Shown here: in pieces, positions 54,473-62,447 of the stretch
Layout of the letters: each line of letters starts with the position of its first letter
Position numbering within the stretch: position 1 is the stretch's first letter
NCBI RefSeq assembly: GCF_002197845.1
Contig: NZ_NIDE01000005.1
Span: 806,001-870,000 of the forward strand
Length of the DNA stretch: 64,000 bases
Direction: 5' to 3'
DNA from: Fimbriiglobus ruber
GTDB lineage: Bacteria; Planctomycetota; Planctomycetia; Gemmatales; Gemmataceae
Translations under genes and position numbers: made by a program
Notes under the pieces: generated by a model
Databases searched by the model: none
Told to the model about the DNA's origin: nothing
The model's input: the letters and a program-made list of their open reading frames with translations, nothing else

Positions 54473-55507
54473 ATGCGACGCCGTGAACCCTTCTTTAAGA
54501 AGTCTCACAACGCTTGGTACGTCGAACTCGACCGCAAGCAAATCCGTCTCGCCGAAACCGAGGCGGAGGCATTTGAAAAGTTCCACGAACTCATGGCCGC
54601 CCGAAAGAAGGCGGAGAAGTTTGTAACCCCGGGCGAACCCGCCCCAGTCACACTCGGCGATCTGCTCGACCAGTTCCTTGCGTCCGGCTTCAAGGGCAGG
54701 GCCGCCCAGACTAAAAGCTGGTACACCGACAAACTCACCCCGTTTGTCACCCACTACGGCCGCGAATTCTCTGTTCCCGACCTGAAGCCCTTTCACGTTG
54801 ACCAGTGGATCGCCGCTCACCCGGACTGGTCATCAGGCACCGCCCGCAACCTCTGGCGCGCCGTCCAGCGGTTGTGTCGGTGGGGCCACCGCAAAGGACT
54901 GATCCCCGAACTCGCGGTCCTGCACCAGGAGAAGCCGAAGGCCGGGCGGCGTGAAGTCGTCATCTCGCCCGAGCAGTACGCCGAGTTGTCCGGGTTCATC
55001 CGCAACGACGAGTTCCGAGCTATTGTCACGCTCTCATGGGAGACCGGTGCGCGTCCGCAGGAACTGATGGCGGCGAAGGTCCGACACCTCGACGCCGGAA
55101 ACAAGCGGCTAGTTTTCCCGCCGCAGGAGAGCAAGGACAAGGACCGCCCGCGGGTGATCTACCTAACTGATGCCGCATTCGACCTGATCCGGCCGAAGAG
55201 CGGCGCTATCTCTGAAGACTACCTGCTGAAAAATTCTGAGGGGCGCCCCTGGACGCCGGACGCCTCGCTTTGCGCGTTCGCCGCACTGCACAAGCGAATG
55301 AAGAAGGCGGGCGTCGACGCACACAAATACTGCCTGTACCACTTCCGGCATTCGTGGCTCGACCGGATGCTGAAAAAAGGCACAGACGTTTTGACCTGCG
55401 CCATCTTGATGGGCCACCGAGACCCATCAATGATCGCGCGGACTTACCAGCACCTCTCACAAAGTCCGGATTACTTACGGGCGGCGCTCAACAAGGCAGT
55501 TGGATGA
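54473..55507 (+). CDS. int: tyrosine recombinase/integrase
   Basis: The 344-residue integrase has a SAM-like core-binding domain at about 58-145 and a catalytic domain at about 165-335. The catalytic residues are R194 (T-G-A-R-P-Q-E-L), R292 and H293 (Y-H-F-R-H), H315 (M-G-H-R-D) and the nucleophile Y325 (A-R-T-Y-Q-H-L). The Y-x-F-R-H form replaces the first His of H-x-x-R-H, a common variant. It lies right beside the split tRNA-Arg, its presumed target. The frame is open to 54242 through the tRNA, but the ATG at 54473 starts the real domain. The excisionase-like gene overlaps its end by 37 bases in convergent orientation. Confidence 0.95.
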   Translation: MRRREPFFKKSHNAWYVELDRKQIRLAETEAEAFEKFHELMAARKKAEKFVTPGEPAPVTLGDLLDQFLASGFKGRAAQTKSWYTDKLTPFVTHYGREFSVPDLKPFHVDQWIAAHPDWSSGTARNLWRAVQRLCRWGHRKGLIPELAVLHQEKPKAGRREVVISPEQYAELSGFIRNDEFRAIVTLSWETGARPQELMAAKVRHLDAGNKRLVFPPQESKDKDRPRVIYLTDAAFDLIRPKSGAISEDYLLKNSEGRPWTPDASLCAFAALHKRMKKAGVDAHKYCLYHFRHSWLDRMLKKGTDVLTCAILMGHRDPSMIARTYQHLSQSPDYLRAALNKAVG

Positions 55508-55692
55508 GCCTCGGCGGACTTCACGGTTCCTTTGGAGAGATACTCGCTGATGGCATCGGGTGGGATAACGATTTTACCCCGCCCGAGCCCTACCCGCTGA
55601 TGTCGCAATTTCTTCGCCGCACAGAGAGCGTAGACGCTCGCTTCGCTCAGCCGCAACCGTGGCGCGGCTTCCTTCACGGTCAACGGTTCCAC
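55471..55692 (-). CDS. excisionase-like HTH protein
   Basis: The 73-residue product from a GTG start has a MerR-type winged-helix-like HTH: E-P-L-T-V-K-E-A-A-P-R-L-R-L-S-E-A-S-V-Y, then K-L-R-H-Q-R-V-G-L-G-R-G-K-I-V-I and I-S-E-Y-L. This is the HTH_17/excisionase pattern. The end overlaps the convergent integrase by 37 bases. AGGTAGG lies about six bases before GTG; the longer ATG frame has no signal. It is the last gene of the leftward operon. Confidence 0.85.
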   Translation of the reverse strand: MEPLTVKEAAPRLRLSEASVYALCAAKKLRHQRVGLGRGKIVIPPDAISEYLSKGTVKSAEAHPTALLSAARK

Positions 55693-55808
55693 AGCACACC
55701 TACCTTTCCGGTTCTGACCCCTTGCGGTCCATCGCGTTCGTTGGCTCCATCCACGTCTCACCAACACTCATGGACCCTGAAGGCCAAAGCCTCCCTCGGC
55801 TCCTCGAC

Positions 55809-56102
55809 CTACCTTTCCATGTCCCAGTCCCTTCCCTTGGGTCGTTCAACCAACGTGAGTTCCACCACGTTGTCTTTGGAAACGGAGCGGGCGAAGTCGA
55901 TCACGTCCCGCTCCAGATCGTGCAGCACCTCAATGACCGGCCGCACGAACTCTTTCACCACCTCGCGAAACTCCGGCGTGAGCCCGTTTACTTCGAGAAG
56001 TTTCGAGAGGCCTACGGTGAGGTGTTCTTCGATGACAACGGCGTCGGTCAGGACTCGGCCGATCAACTTCTCCCGCTTGTCGGGAGCGGGGTTGTCGTTC
56101 AC
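55809..56102 (-). CDS. small element protein of unknown function
   Basis: The 97-residue, Glu/Val-rich, helical protein (V-V-I-E-E-H-L-T-V-G-L-S-K-L-L and P-E-F-R-E-V-V-K-E-F-V-R-P-V-I-E-V-L) is translated from a GTG whose codon overlaps the stop of the preceding gene by four bases. Translational coupling is therefore expected, implying a joint function with the 70-residue protein. Family not recognised. Confidence 0.6.
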   Translation of the reverse strand: MNDNPAPDKREKLIGRVLTDAVVIEEHLTVGLSKLLEVNGLTPEFREVVKEFVRPVIEVLHDLERDVIDFARSVSKDNVVELTLVERPKGRDWDMER

Positions 56103-56311
56103 TTCTTCTCCCCGGTGAAGACGGACACCAGCCATTCAGGAGGTTTGACGATGATCGCGTTCAGGGCGGTGGAGATCACGACGCTGAGTTCGCCGTGGAG
56201 GTCCGTCCCGCAGACGTCCTTGAGTTCTTCCGGGATCGCCCGAATAAGCCGGGCGGCGATCGCATCGGCCAGGGGGCGGGTGATAATCGAGACGAGGTTT
56301 TCGGATGGCAT
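56099..56311 (-). CDS. small element protein of unknown function
   Basis: The 70-residue product has an amphipathic helix-rich composition (T-R-P-L-A-D-A-I-A-A-R-L-I-R-A-I-P-E-E-L) and a hydrophobic end (P-E-W-L-V-S-V-F). Ribosome binding site GGAG lies eight bases upstream. It is coupled to the 97-residue protein by a four-base overlap. Family not recognised. Confidence 0.6.
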   Translation of the reverse strand: MPSENLVSIITRPLADAIAARLIRAIPEELKDVCGTDLHGELSVVISTALNAIIVKPPEWLVSVFTGEKK

Positions 56312-56322
56312 GGGTTGCTCCG

Positions 56323-56523
56323 TTAGTTGACGCTCGGTGCCGGCGGAAAGGTCGGTGTCGGGGTCTGCTCGGTGTAGGCGAAGATGCAGGTCTGCAAGTG
56401 CTGCCGAATTCGGTCATAGGCCACGGGAGCGGACAGATTCATGAGGTCAGGTAGCAGGTGAAGGAGGAGGGATGCCGAGGCGGCAGCAATATTCTCGGCG
56501 CGCTTCTCGTCGAAGAAATTCAT
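56323..56523 (-). CDS. small element protein of unknown function
   Basis: The 66-residue product (N-F-F-D-E-K-R-A-E-N-I-A-A-A-S-A-S-L-L-L-H) is mostly helical with a Pro-rich tail. The start at 56523 follows GGAG, and the longer frame upstream is Cys/Pro-rich and unlikely. It precedes the 70-residue gene by 11 bases. No family recognised. Confidence 0.55.
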   Translation of the reverse strand: MNFFDEKRAENIAAASASLLLHLLPDLMNLSAPVAYDRIRQHLQTCIFAYTEQTPTPTFPPAPSVN

Positions 56524-56546
56524 CGGGAACTCCGCTGTGAGAGTGC

Positions 56547-57047
56547 CTACGCAGGGCGGCTCTCGGCAAGGGACTGGTCCCATCCGGCCATCAGCGCTGC
56601 CATCTTTTCCAGCGATTGGGTGAGGGATTGCGGCGTGATGTCGCGAGTCCGTCGAGTGCCTTCGAGGACGATTCGAGAAGCATCATCGTGATTCGCAACG
56701 TGGAATTTCAACCCGGTCCGCTTTCGGTTCGCCTTTGCCAGTGCGGCCAGTACAGGTCTGGTGACACCAAGGGGCGGGAACTCGACCTTGCCGAACAGTC
56801 CGAGCGTTGATTGATGGCCCTGGTAGGCGAAGTAGGCACCGTAGGTGACGCCACGGTGAGAGTATTGGAACGTAGCCAAGTGCGGCTTGAGTTCGAGATG
56901 GCTGATGCCGGTCTGATCTGCAAGCGAGTCGAAATCGAAAGTCGGCTCAACCCGCTGAGCCCGAGGAAGTGCCCGTTCCCGCGACTGGCGGTGAAACAGG
57001 TCCGAAAGTTTGAGCCGTAATGCGGGAAACACTCGGTGCCAAATCAT
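56547..57047 (-). CDS. element protein of unknown function (YbjN/secretion-chaperone-like size)
   Basis: The 166-residue product has an alpha/beta pattern: H-L-E-L-K-P-H-L-A-T-F-Q-Y-S-H-R-G-V-T-Y-G-A-Y, then V-L-A-A-L-A-K-A-N-R and a C-terminal helix. The size and strand order recall YbjN/type-III-chaperone-like folds, but this is only a fold-level impression. AGGAGA precedes the ATG. It is read between the 170-residue and 66-residue genes. Confidence 0.6.
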   Translation of the reverse strand: MIWHRVFPALRLKLSDLFHRQSRERALPRAQRVEPTFDFDSLADQTGISHLELKPHLATFQYSHRGVTYGAYFAYQGHQSTLGLFGKVEFPPLGVTRPVLAALAKANRKRTGLKFHVANHDDASRIVLEGTRRTRDITPQSLTQSLEKMAALMAGWDQSLAESRPA

Positions 57048-57210
57048 GGCGATCTCCTGTGAAGGGTTTTAAAGCGGCGGACGGCGGTAGGGACGGAGGA
57101 GTAGGCCCATTCGGGCCATGATCTTGTTGAGGAGTGCGTCAAAGTAGGTGAGCATGGCGAGGAGTATTGTGGAAAAGGAAGGCGGCCGGAGCCGCCCCGG
57201 GTGAGGACAC

Positions 57211-57723
57211 TTACTCACGGCGATAGCCGGCATTGACGAGCGCGGAATCGAACGAGTCAATGTACTCGATCATGTGCCGCATCCCCATGTTCAGGAGTTG
57301 AGCATCGAGCTGTCGAAGCGACACGAAACACTTGGTCTGAATCACGGCGACAGAATCGGACTGTAAGAATCCCATGATGAACCTGGAGATCACCGCTTGG
57401 GCGTGGTCTTGCAAGGCCTCCTGCACTGGATAGGGGGGTTCGCCGGGAAAAAAGACATTACTGAAGACGGTCAGTTGGACCTGAGTGCCGATGCTGCCGA
57501 CAAAGCAGGTGAATTCACGGAAGTTCGCTCGGAGCGTGAAAACAACACTGATGTCTTGGACTTTGTCGACCCGTCCACCAATCTCCTCGATCAACGGGAT
57601 GACGGTATCTTCAAACCCCATACGGCTGCATTCCTCGGAGATGTAATTCTGGAAGGCATCGGAGCCGCCGAGGGATTTCGCGGCGGCCGCCACCAGTCGC
57701 TTTACATACGCATCGATCGTCAT
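57211..57723 (-). CDS. element protein of unknown function
   Basis: The 170-residue product has a helical N-terminus (A-Y-V-K-R-L-V-A-A-A-A-K-S-L-G-G), a beta-rich middle (D-I-S-V-V-F-T-L-R-A-N-F-R-E-F-T-C-F-V-G) and a C-terminal helical segment. The size and strand order resemble the 166-residue protein downstream, so they may be distant relatives. AGGAG lies eight bases upstream of the ATG. Family not recognised. Confidence 0.6.
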   Translation of the reverse strand: MTIDAYVKRLVAAAAKSLGGSDAFQNYISEECSRMGFEDTVIPLIEEIGGRVDKVQDISVVFTLRANFREFTCFVGSIGTQVQLTVFSNVFFPGEPPYPVQEALQDHAQAVISRFIMGFLQSDSVAVIQTKCFVSLRQLDAQLLNMGMRHMIEYIDSFDSALVNAGYRRE

Positions 57724-57866
57724 GTTTAAGACTCCTTAAGAGCGTAATTGACAGTGACAAACATCAAAACATGGACATACGCTATGGTTTAATCTGTGAG
57801 ACGACCTTGATAAACCCGCAGTACGTGTCGTAGTCTGATCGTCTCATTCCTTAGCAGTGAGCCAAC

Positions 57867-58097
57867 TTACTGATCGTGGTCATATTCATGCTGTTTATCA
57901 GTCGAAACATCACTCTTCGTTTTGTGCTTCTCTTCATAAGTTTCCCGGGGCAACTTATTCATCGGCGCTCCAGGCTCGGGAGCGTGTTCAGGTGCCCCGA
58001 AATAGGCTTCGTGGACTGTCTGCCGCACGTCCTTGACGGCCTCACGTCCCATCGCCTTCATTTCGGCAAGAAACTCTTGTAGTTTTTCAGAGGCCAT
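57867..58097 (-). CDS. small charged element protein of unknown function
   Basis: The 76-residue product is highly charged, with K/E/D and a His/Tyr-rich end (D-K-Q-H-E-Y-D-H-D-Q). The first 35 residues are helical (L-Q-E-F-L-A-E-M-K-A-M-G-R-E-A-V-K-D-V-R). AAGGAG lies upstream. It is 18 bases downstream of the membrane protein gene and probably in the same transcript. Family not recognised. Confidence 0.55.
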   Translation of the reverse strand: MASEKLQEFLAEMKAMGREAVKDVRQTVHEAYFGAPEHAPEPGAPMNKLPRETYEEKHKTKSDVSTDKQHEYDHDQ

Positions 58098-58115
58098 GTG
58101 TCTCCTTGGGGTGAG

Positions 58116-58679
58116 TTACTTGGGCATGTTTTCAGCCATCCACTGCTGCTCGGCGCGTGCGTCTTCGAGCGCTTGCAGCTTTGCATTCTCTTGTCGCGCT
58201 GCATATTGTGACGAGATATACAGGCAGATTGAGGACAAGAGGAAGTATCCGCTCAGCCCGCTGCCTTCGGACAGGGCGATGTGGGCGGCGATGAAGGCTG
58301 CAATTGGCTCGCAGACGGTTTTTGCTTTCTTATCGTCAACGATCAAAGAAAAGATGCTTTTACCGGAGAAACGTGAGTGCGGACGATATCCACACACCTT
58401 TCTCTTCCAAGTGTGCTTGAGCCGGTGTCCGGCCATCATGAAACACGTCACCAGGAAGAAAGTGAACACCTCCGGTTTTTGAGGAACGAACCAAACGGCA
58501 TAAAACCACAACCCCACCATGCCGACGAATGTCTGAATACCGAAAAATCGGCAGCCCATCGTGCCCGGGTATGTTGTCCATGTCTGAAACGGTATCGCTA
58601 CAGACTGGGCCAAGAAAATAACGAGATACAGATTAAGTTTGAAATCTCCGAGAAACTGCTGCTGTTGTTGCTGTCTCAT
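58116..58679 (-). CDS. membrane protein of unknown function in the conjugation block
   Basis: The 187-residue product has a Gln-rich start (R-Q-Q-Q-Q-Q-Q) and three or four predicted helices (about 17-35, 50-65, 72-84 and 130-160), then a charged C-terminal coiled-coil-like tail (A-A-R-Q-E-N-A-K-L-Q-A-L-E-D-A-R). It lies 76 bases downstream of the VirD4-like gene and could be its membrane partner, which is inference. GAGGG precedes the ATG. Confidence 0.65.
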   Translation of the reverse strand: MRQQQQQQFLGDFKLNLYLVIFLAQSVAIPFQTWTTYPGTMGCRFFGIQTFVGMVGLWFYAVWFVPQKPEVFTFFLVTCFMMAGHRLKHTWKRKVCGYRPHSRFSGKSIFSLIVDDKKAKTVCEPIAAFIAAHIALSEGSGLSGYFLLSSICLYISSQYAARQENAKLQALEDARAEQQWMAENMPK

Positions 58680-58755
58680 ATACCCTCACTTAACGGTACG
58701 CAAGAAAAGTGTCCGAACCAAAAAGTAGTGGAGAAAGACACATTTCTCCGTGTGT

Positions 58756-60216
58756 TTAAAATCGTTGCCGAAACTGCGCCTTGATGAATGTACTTCCATT
58801 GCTGAAGTGGCGGCCGGATTGGAAGACGTACGCTTCAACCTTTCGGCTTTTCCCACCCTTACAGAGAGAAACAAACGCATCGGGAGGAAGCGCGGGGCGC
58901 CACACCTGATTCCAGCTAGCGGTGATGTTGCCCTGCGGTATTCCGAAGAAATCATCCACGATGTCGAAGGGTTGGCTCGTGCTGCTTGAGCCACCGAAGG
59001 TGGTTTGCGTGGTTTCCCCAGCGAAATTTGACAGTAGCTTATTTGTTTCATGGTCTGAGTTTGCGCATCCTATTACCGTCGCATGATTACTAGCCCATGC
59101 CTGAACTTGGTGACGGGCCGCTTCACTGCTGCCTAATGCAGTGACTGCAAGGGGGATGTTTTGGATCACGTTTACGCAGATGCACTTGAACTGCCGGGAT
59201 TGACTAAGAAACATGGCGTCGAGTTCGGGTACGCAGAAATTTGCTGCTTCATCCGTGTAAAAAATGAATGGTCGACACTCGCCCTTGAGGTTTCGCCGCA
59301 TTGCCGCGCGCTGGAACAGGAGCTTAACGGCAACGGCCGCCCATTGAGCGGGTGGTCCAAAAACAGCCCCCGGCACGTCGAAAATCACTAATTTTCCATC
59401 CCTCAAAACTTTTTCGGGGGTGAAAGTAGTGTCTCTCGTGATAAGATCCGCGAAGCGGTTGGAAAGAAGTTTATCTAAAGTATTGAGAGTCACTGATTGT
59501 ATAATGCTTCTTGTTTTGTCAGAAAGTGTTGGCCATTCGTTACTGAACCACTCCCAGGCCATCTTGAACGCGCGGGTCTCACTGTGATTCGCAGAAGCTG
59601 CAAGGACACACTTCGCCGCAAATGAAGAGGCTCGCCACTTCGGGTCTTTGAATTCCTCCGGACTACTCGGAATGGATTGGCAGAATTCGAGAACCTCCTG
59701 AAATCCGACGACCAGTCCCGCCATTCGAATTAGAGCCATCGCGTAACCCATCTGACGCTCTGACGATTCTGGCCAATAGCTATCGGAACTGGTCCGCTGC
59801 CGATTACGATTCGCGGCTTCCATAATCACGCCGAGGAGGGCCTTTGCGCTCTCCACCCCACCGCCTCTCGCACTGAGTTCAGAATCCAGCAGATTGATCC
59901 GCCAGCGACCACCGGGCTTCACGTGAATCAAGTCTGCCAAGCGCCCGGTTTGGCGTATGTAATCGATGTGCCGGGCCGCTTCATCTGGCTTCTGACAAAG
60001 GATCAGAGCCCCCGGGTGTGACGGATGCCCGTAGAGCCCAAGAGCCAGGTTCGAGCAAATCCCTGTGGTTTTCCCCGACCCGATCATCCCACTGATAAAG
60101 ACGTTTGAAAAACATTGCTGCAGCGTGAGCTGATCCTTTCGTCCCGGTCCAATCTTGAGGACGGCGTCTCGGTGAAGGAATAGGCCGAGAATTAACTGAT
60201 AGAGCAACCCGATCAT
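58756..60216 (-). CDS. VirD4/TraG-like type IV coupling ATPase
   Basis: The 486-residue product has one short N-terminal hydrophobic segment (residues 2-13), Walker A G-M-I-G-S-G-K-T-T (43-51), a Walker B F-I-F-Y-T-D-E-A (317-324) and the C-terminal ATPase region with V-I-Q-N-I-P (near 355) and N-H-A-T-V-I-G-C-A-N, as in TraG/TraD recognition domains. Coupling proteins link relaxosomes to the secretion channel. The single short membrane anchor is reduced compared with typical VirD4. ATG with GAGG upstream. Confidence 0.85.
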   Translation of the reverse strand: MIGLLYQLILGLFLHRDAVLKIGPGRKDQLTLQQCFSNVFISGMIGSGKTTGICSNLALGLYGHPSHPGALILCQKPDEAARHIDYIRQTGRLADLIHVKPGGRWRINLLDSELSARGGGVESAKALLGVIMEAANRNRQRTSSDSYWPESSERQMGYAMALIRMAGLVVGFQEVLEFCQSIPSSPEEFKDPKWRASSFAAKCVLAASANHSETRAFKMAWEWFSNEWPTLSDKTRSIIQSVTLNTLDKLLSNRFADLITRDTTFTPEKVLRDGKLVIFDVPGAVFGPPAQWAAVAVKLLFQRAAMRRNLKGECRPFIFYTDEAANFCVPELDAMFLSQSRQFKCICVNVIQNIPLAVTALGSSEAARHQVQAWASNHATVIGCANSDHETNKLLSNFAGETTQTTFGGSSSTSQPFDIVDDFFGIPQGNITASWNQVWRPALPPDAFVSLCKGGKSRKVEAYVFQSGRHFSNGSTFIKAQFRQRF

Positions 60217-60285
60217 GCTTGTCCTCGGTGCGTAGGGGAGCGGGGCCGCAGTTAAGCGGCCATCGCTCGGTGGGTTCTGGATTAA

Positions 60286-61134
60286 TCAGGCGTTCTTGAA
60301 GAGGTATGGCAGATCAGCAACGTCCTCGGCGGTCTTCATCTTCTTTACCGCCGAATTGAATTTTTCGGCGAACGCTCGGAGTGCTTCGAGCGTGGGTTTC
60401 TTTGCACTCAAGGCGATGCCCTCATGCTCAAGACCGAGGGGTTTCTCAGCTTTGGTTTTCTTGGAGCCTGCCAGGAGGCGGGTGACCTCAGCCTCTACCC
60501 CTTGGGCACACAAAACGTCCTTCTTGAACTTCTCGGCCACGCAGACTTGTGCTGCGGCGTCTGCGAGACGGCTGATCGCGTATGCCGCCCTCGGCGCGAG
60601 ATCCCCGGCCGCGACCATCGCCTTGCATTGCTCACAGAGCCTCGTAGAAATCGCAAGAATCTTGTGGACTTGGCTGGCATTTGCGTGTACGTGCCGGGCC
60701 AACGTCGAGTCGTTCCAGTTGTTGATTTTTTTGAGATCCAAATAGACCGCCGCAAGCTCCAAGACGGTCATGTCGCGGCGCATCGAATTCGCCAACAATT
60801 GACCGAGAATCAACTCGGCTTCGTTGGGTTTCTCGGCATATACGTAAACGGGGACCGTTTCCAGAAGCGCGAGCAGTGCGGCGAGGAAGCGCGTTAGGCC
60901 ATCAATAATGCGAAGCTTATCTCCCTCGCGGTAGGCGAGGATCGGCACCTGCATGCCGCGGGCCTTCAGGTCGGCCGCAAGCCGGTCCAGGAACTCGCGG
61001 TACTCGGGAGTGTCACGGTCACGAATGTCCTTAAGGGGCTGCAGGAGTTCGGATAGATGAACATGGACCAGGGTGGGCGGCCGAACCGTGTTCCCCTGCG
61101 GCCTCGGATCGGGGGTCGGTGGGTTGGTTGACAT
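60286..61134 (-). CDS. ParB/RepB-like DNA-binding protein
   Basis: The 282-residue product has the ParB N-terminal nuclease-like fold: a D-L-K-A-R-G-M-Q-V-P-I-L box near 55-66 and I-I-D-G-L-T-R-F-L-A-A near 76-86, a variant of the E-x-x-x-G-E-R-R-x-R-A motif. A helical HTH region with L-A-R-H-V-H-A-N-A-S-Q-V-H-K-I-L follows, and the end is Lys-rich. ParA is not adjacent. It probably helps maintain or regulate the element. The ATG at 61134 is preferred over a TTG at 61149. Confidence 0.85.
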   Translation of the reverse strand: MSTNPPTPDPRPQGNTVRPPTLVHVHLSELLQPLKDIRDRDTPEYREFLDRLAADLKARGMQVPILAYREGDKLRIIDGLTRFLAALLALLETVPVYVYAEKPNEAELILGQLLANSMRRDMTVLELAAVYLDLKKINNWNDSTLARHVHANASQVHKILAISTRLCEQCKAMVAAGDLAPRAAYAISRLADAAAQVCVAEKFKKDVLCAQGVEAEVTRLLAGSKKTKAEKPLGLEHEGIALSAKKPTLEALRAFAEKFNSAVKKMKTAEDVADLPYLFKNA

Positions 61135-61276
61135 CGAAGGAATCCTCAAAGTGGTTCCGATTAGTTGGGCGGTATTGTTCGTCGGTGTTTCGAGAATCGT
61201 CCGGCGGTGGGTTGGGATTCCCGTCGTCGCTAAAAGTGTCGTGTGGATTCGGTTCGAGGCGGGGATCTGCGGTCAT
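61031..61276 (-). CDS. possible small Asp/Pro/Asn-rich protein
   Basis: This 81-residue frame (D-D-G-N-P-N-P-P-P-D-D-S-R-N-T-D-E) has a good GAAAGGAAG ribosome binding site five bases upstream of its ATG but overlaps the parB start by about 100 bases in another frame. Low complexity and overlap make it doubtful; it could be a leader peptide regulating parB. Confidence 0.3.
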   Translation of the reverse strand: MTADPRLEPNPHDTFSDDGNPNPPPDDSRNTDEQYRPTNRNHFEDSFDVNQPTDPRSEAAGEHGSAAHPGPCSSIRTPAAP

Positions 61277-61460
61277 GGCTTCCTTTCAGGCAATAAGGGA
61301 CCCTAGCCGCACGAGGCGACGTAGGGCGTTTGGCCTTGAACAAGCCTTAGCTTCAGTTCAAGCTAATTCCGGGATAGAATCGAATTCTGCGTGAAGTCTA
61401 GATGATTGCTTGTCGCTGTCGATTGGAGAGCGCCCACGGTGGGCGCCTTAGCACGCGGTA

Positions 61461-61793
61461 TTAGCTTTTAGAAAATTCCGATTTGACAAGCGCAAGCACG
61501 GCCATACCCGCTTTGGTGGTTTGGCTACCTGTGCCATCGCTTATTAGAAGGATTAGACCGAGATCCTTTTCAAGAGTGCGGATGCGGTTACGGACTGTGG
61601 AAACCCCGCTGCTTAGGTAGAGTTCACGGGCCGCCTGGTACATTGACCCGCACTCATTAACCGTATAGAGGGTACGAAGCCTCATCCAACCGAGGCCCTT
61701 TTGTTTCATCATCTCAGCGATTTGGTCCCGAACCTCATTCTCCAACTGCGGGAGTTGTTCGTCCCTTGGTAGCGGTGTGAAGCTCGGTGGCAT
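61461..61793 (-). CDS. stand-alone LysR-type HTH protein
   Basis: The 110-residue product carries a LysR-like winged helix: L-R-T-L-Y-T-V-N-E-C-G-S-M-Y-Q-A-A-R-E-L, then V-S-T-V-R-N-R-I-R-T-L-E-K-D-L-G-L and a wing G-S-Q-T-T-K-A-G. There is no effector domain, so it is a small DNA-binding protein, probably the element's own regulator. A 30-residue extension precedes the HTH. No strong ribosome binding site is visible. Confidence 0.7.
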   Translation of the reverse strand: MPPSFTPLPRDEQLPQLENEVRDQIAEMMKQKGLGWMRLRTLYTVNECGSMYQAARELYLSSGVSTVRNRIRTLEKDLGLILLISDGTGSQTTKAGMAVLALVKSEFSKS

Positions 61794-62447
61794 GTTCGTC
61801 GCCTTTTATGGGGTGGACTCGACGGAACTCAGAAAAAAACTCCAGAGGCAAATGAGGCATTACCACGTACGTTTACACGTCTATGGCTAACCTTAGGGCA
61901 AACGGGAAACGAGGCATGTTCATAAAACTGAAGAAACTCTCACAACCAGTCTCATCGGCGAAGGTTTTCTGTGTGTATAGGCAAGCGACACGGCCTCTAT
62001 TATGTGAACGCGAATTGGGCTTAACCTTGCGCCACTAACACACATTTTTCTCCATTTTTTGCTTTAGTTAGCTATTTAAATTCATGTTGCGTAATGATTT
62101 GCGTTAATTACTCAGAGATTATATTTCAGTGATTGCAAGCCTTGCTAATCCGGAAAGCAGTTCTGTTATACACTCAATAAAGTGTAACAATATCATATTT
62201 ATGCAATATATAATTTGCTTGTATAAATTAAAAATTATTAAAGTATTATACTAATCCTAGAAAACTAATCGCTTCGTCCTGCCCTCCCGGCTCTGAAGCA
62301 GCCCGCAGCCTCCCGCAAGCAAAATGACGGTTTCCGCAGGCGGACCCTCCGTAATTTCTCTTGCGTGACCGCTATCGCTGGTTACGGCCCGCTTCCCTTT
62401 CGCCTCGTCAGGCCGCGTTGATGCGGTCTACAAGCGAAAGGTTCGGT
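61794..62447. other. AT-rich intergenic region of the element
   Basis: About 650 bases without a gene. The part from 62030 to 62260 is strongly AT-rich (with runs such as ATATAATTTGC), in contrast to the rest of the window. A short imperfect hairpin (GTTATACACT / AGTGTAAC) occurs near 62165-62189. It may be a replication or transfer origin, or the promoter region of the divergent genes on each side. Confidence 0.5.
62396..62441 (+). promoter_or_regulatory. leader hairpin covering the ribosome binding site
   Basis: The arms CCTTTCGC (62396-62403) and GCGAAAGG (62434-62441) are perfect complements. A second stem inside (GGCCGC 62411-62416 with GCGGTC 62423-62428) extends the structure. The 3' arm is the presumed ribosome binding site of the methylase gene, which starts seven bases later, so translation could be regulated by folding. 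Confidence 0.5.

Noticed and set aside
57069-57155. A 28-residue minus-strand frame beginning MLTYFDALLNK
   Set aside because: It has no ribosome binding site and is too short to judge, though the hydrophobic composition was noted.
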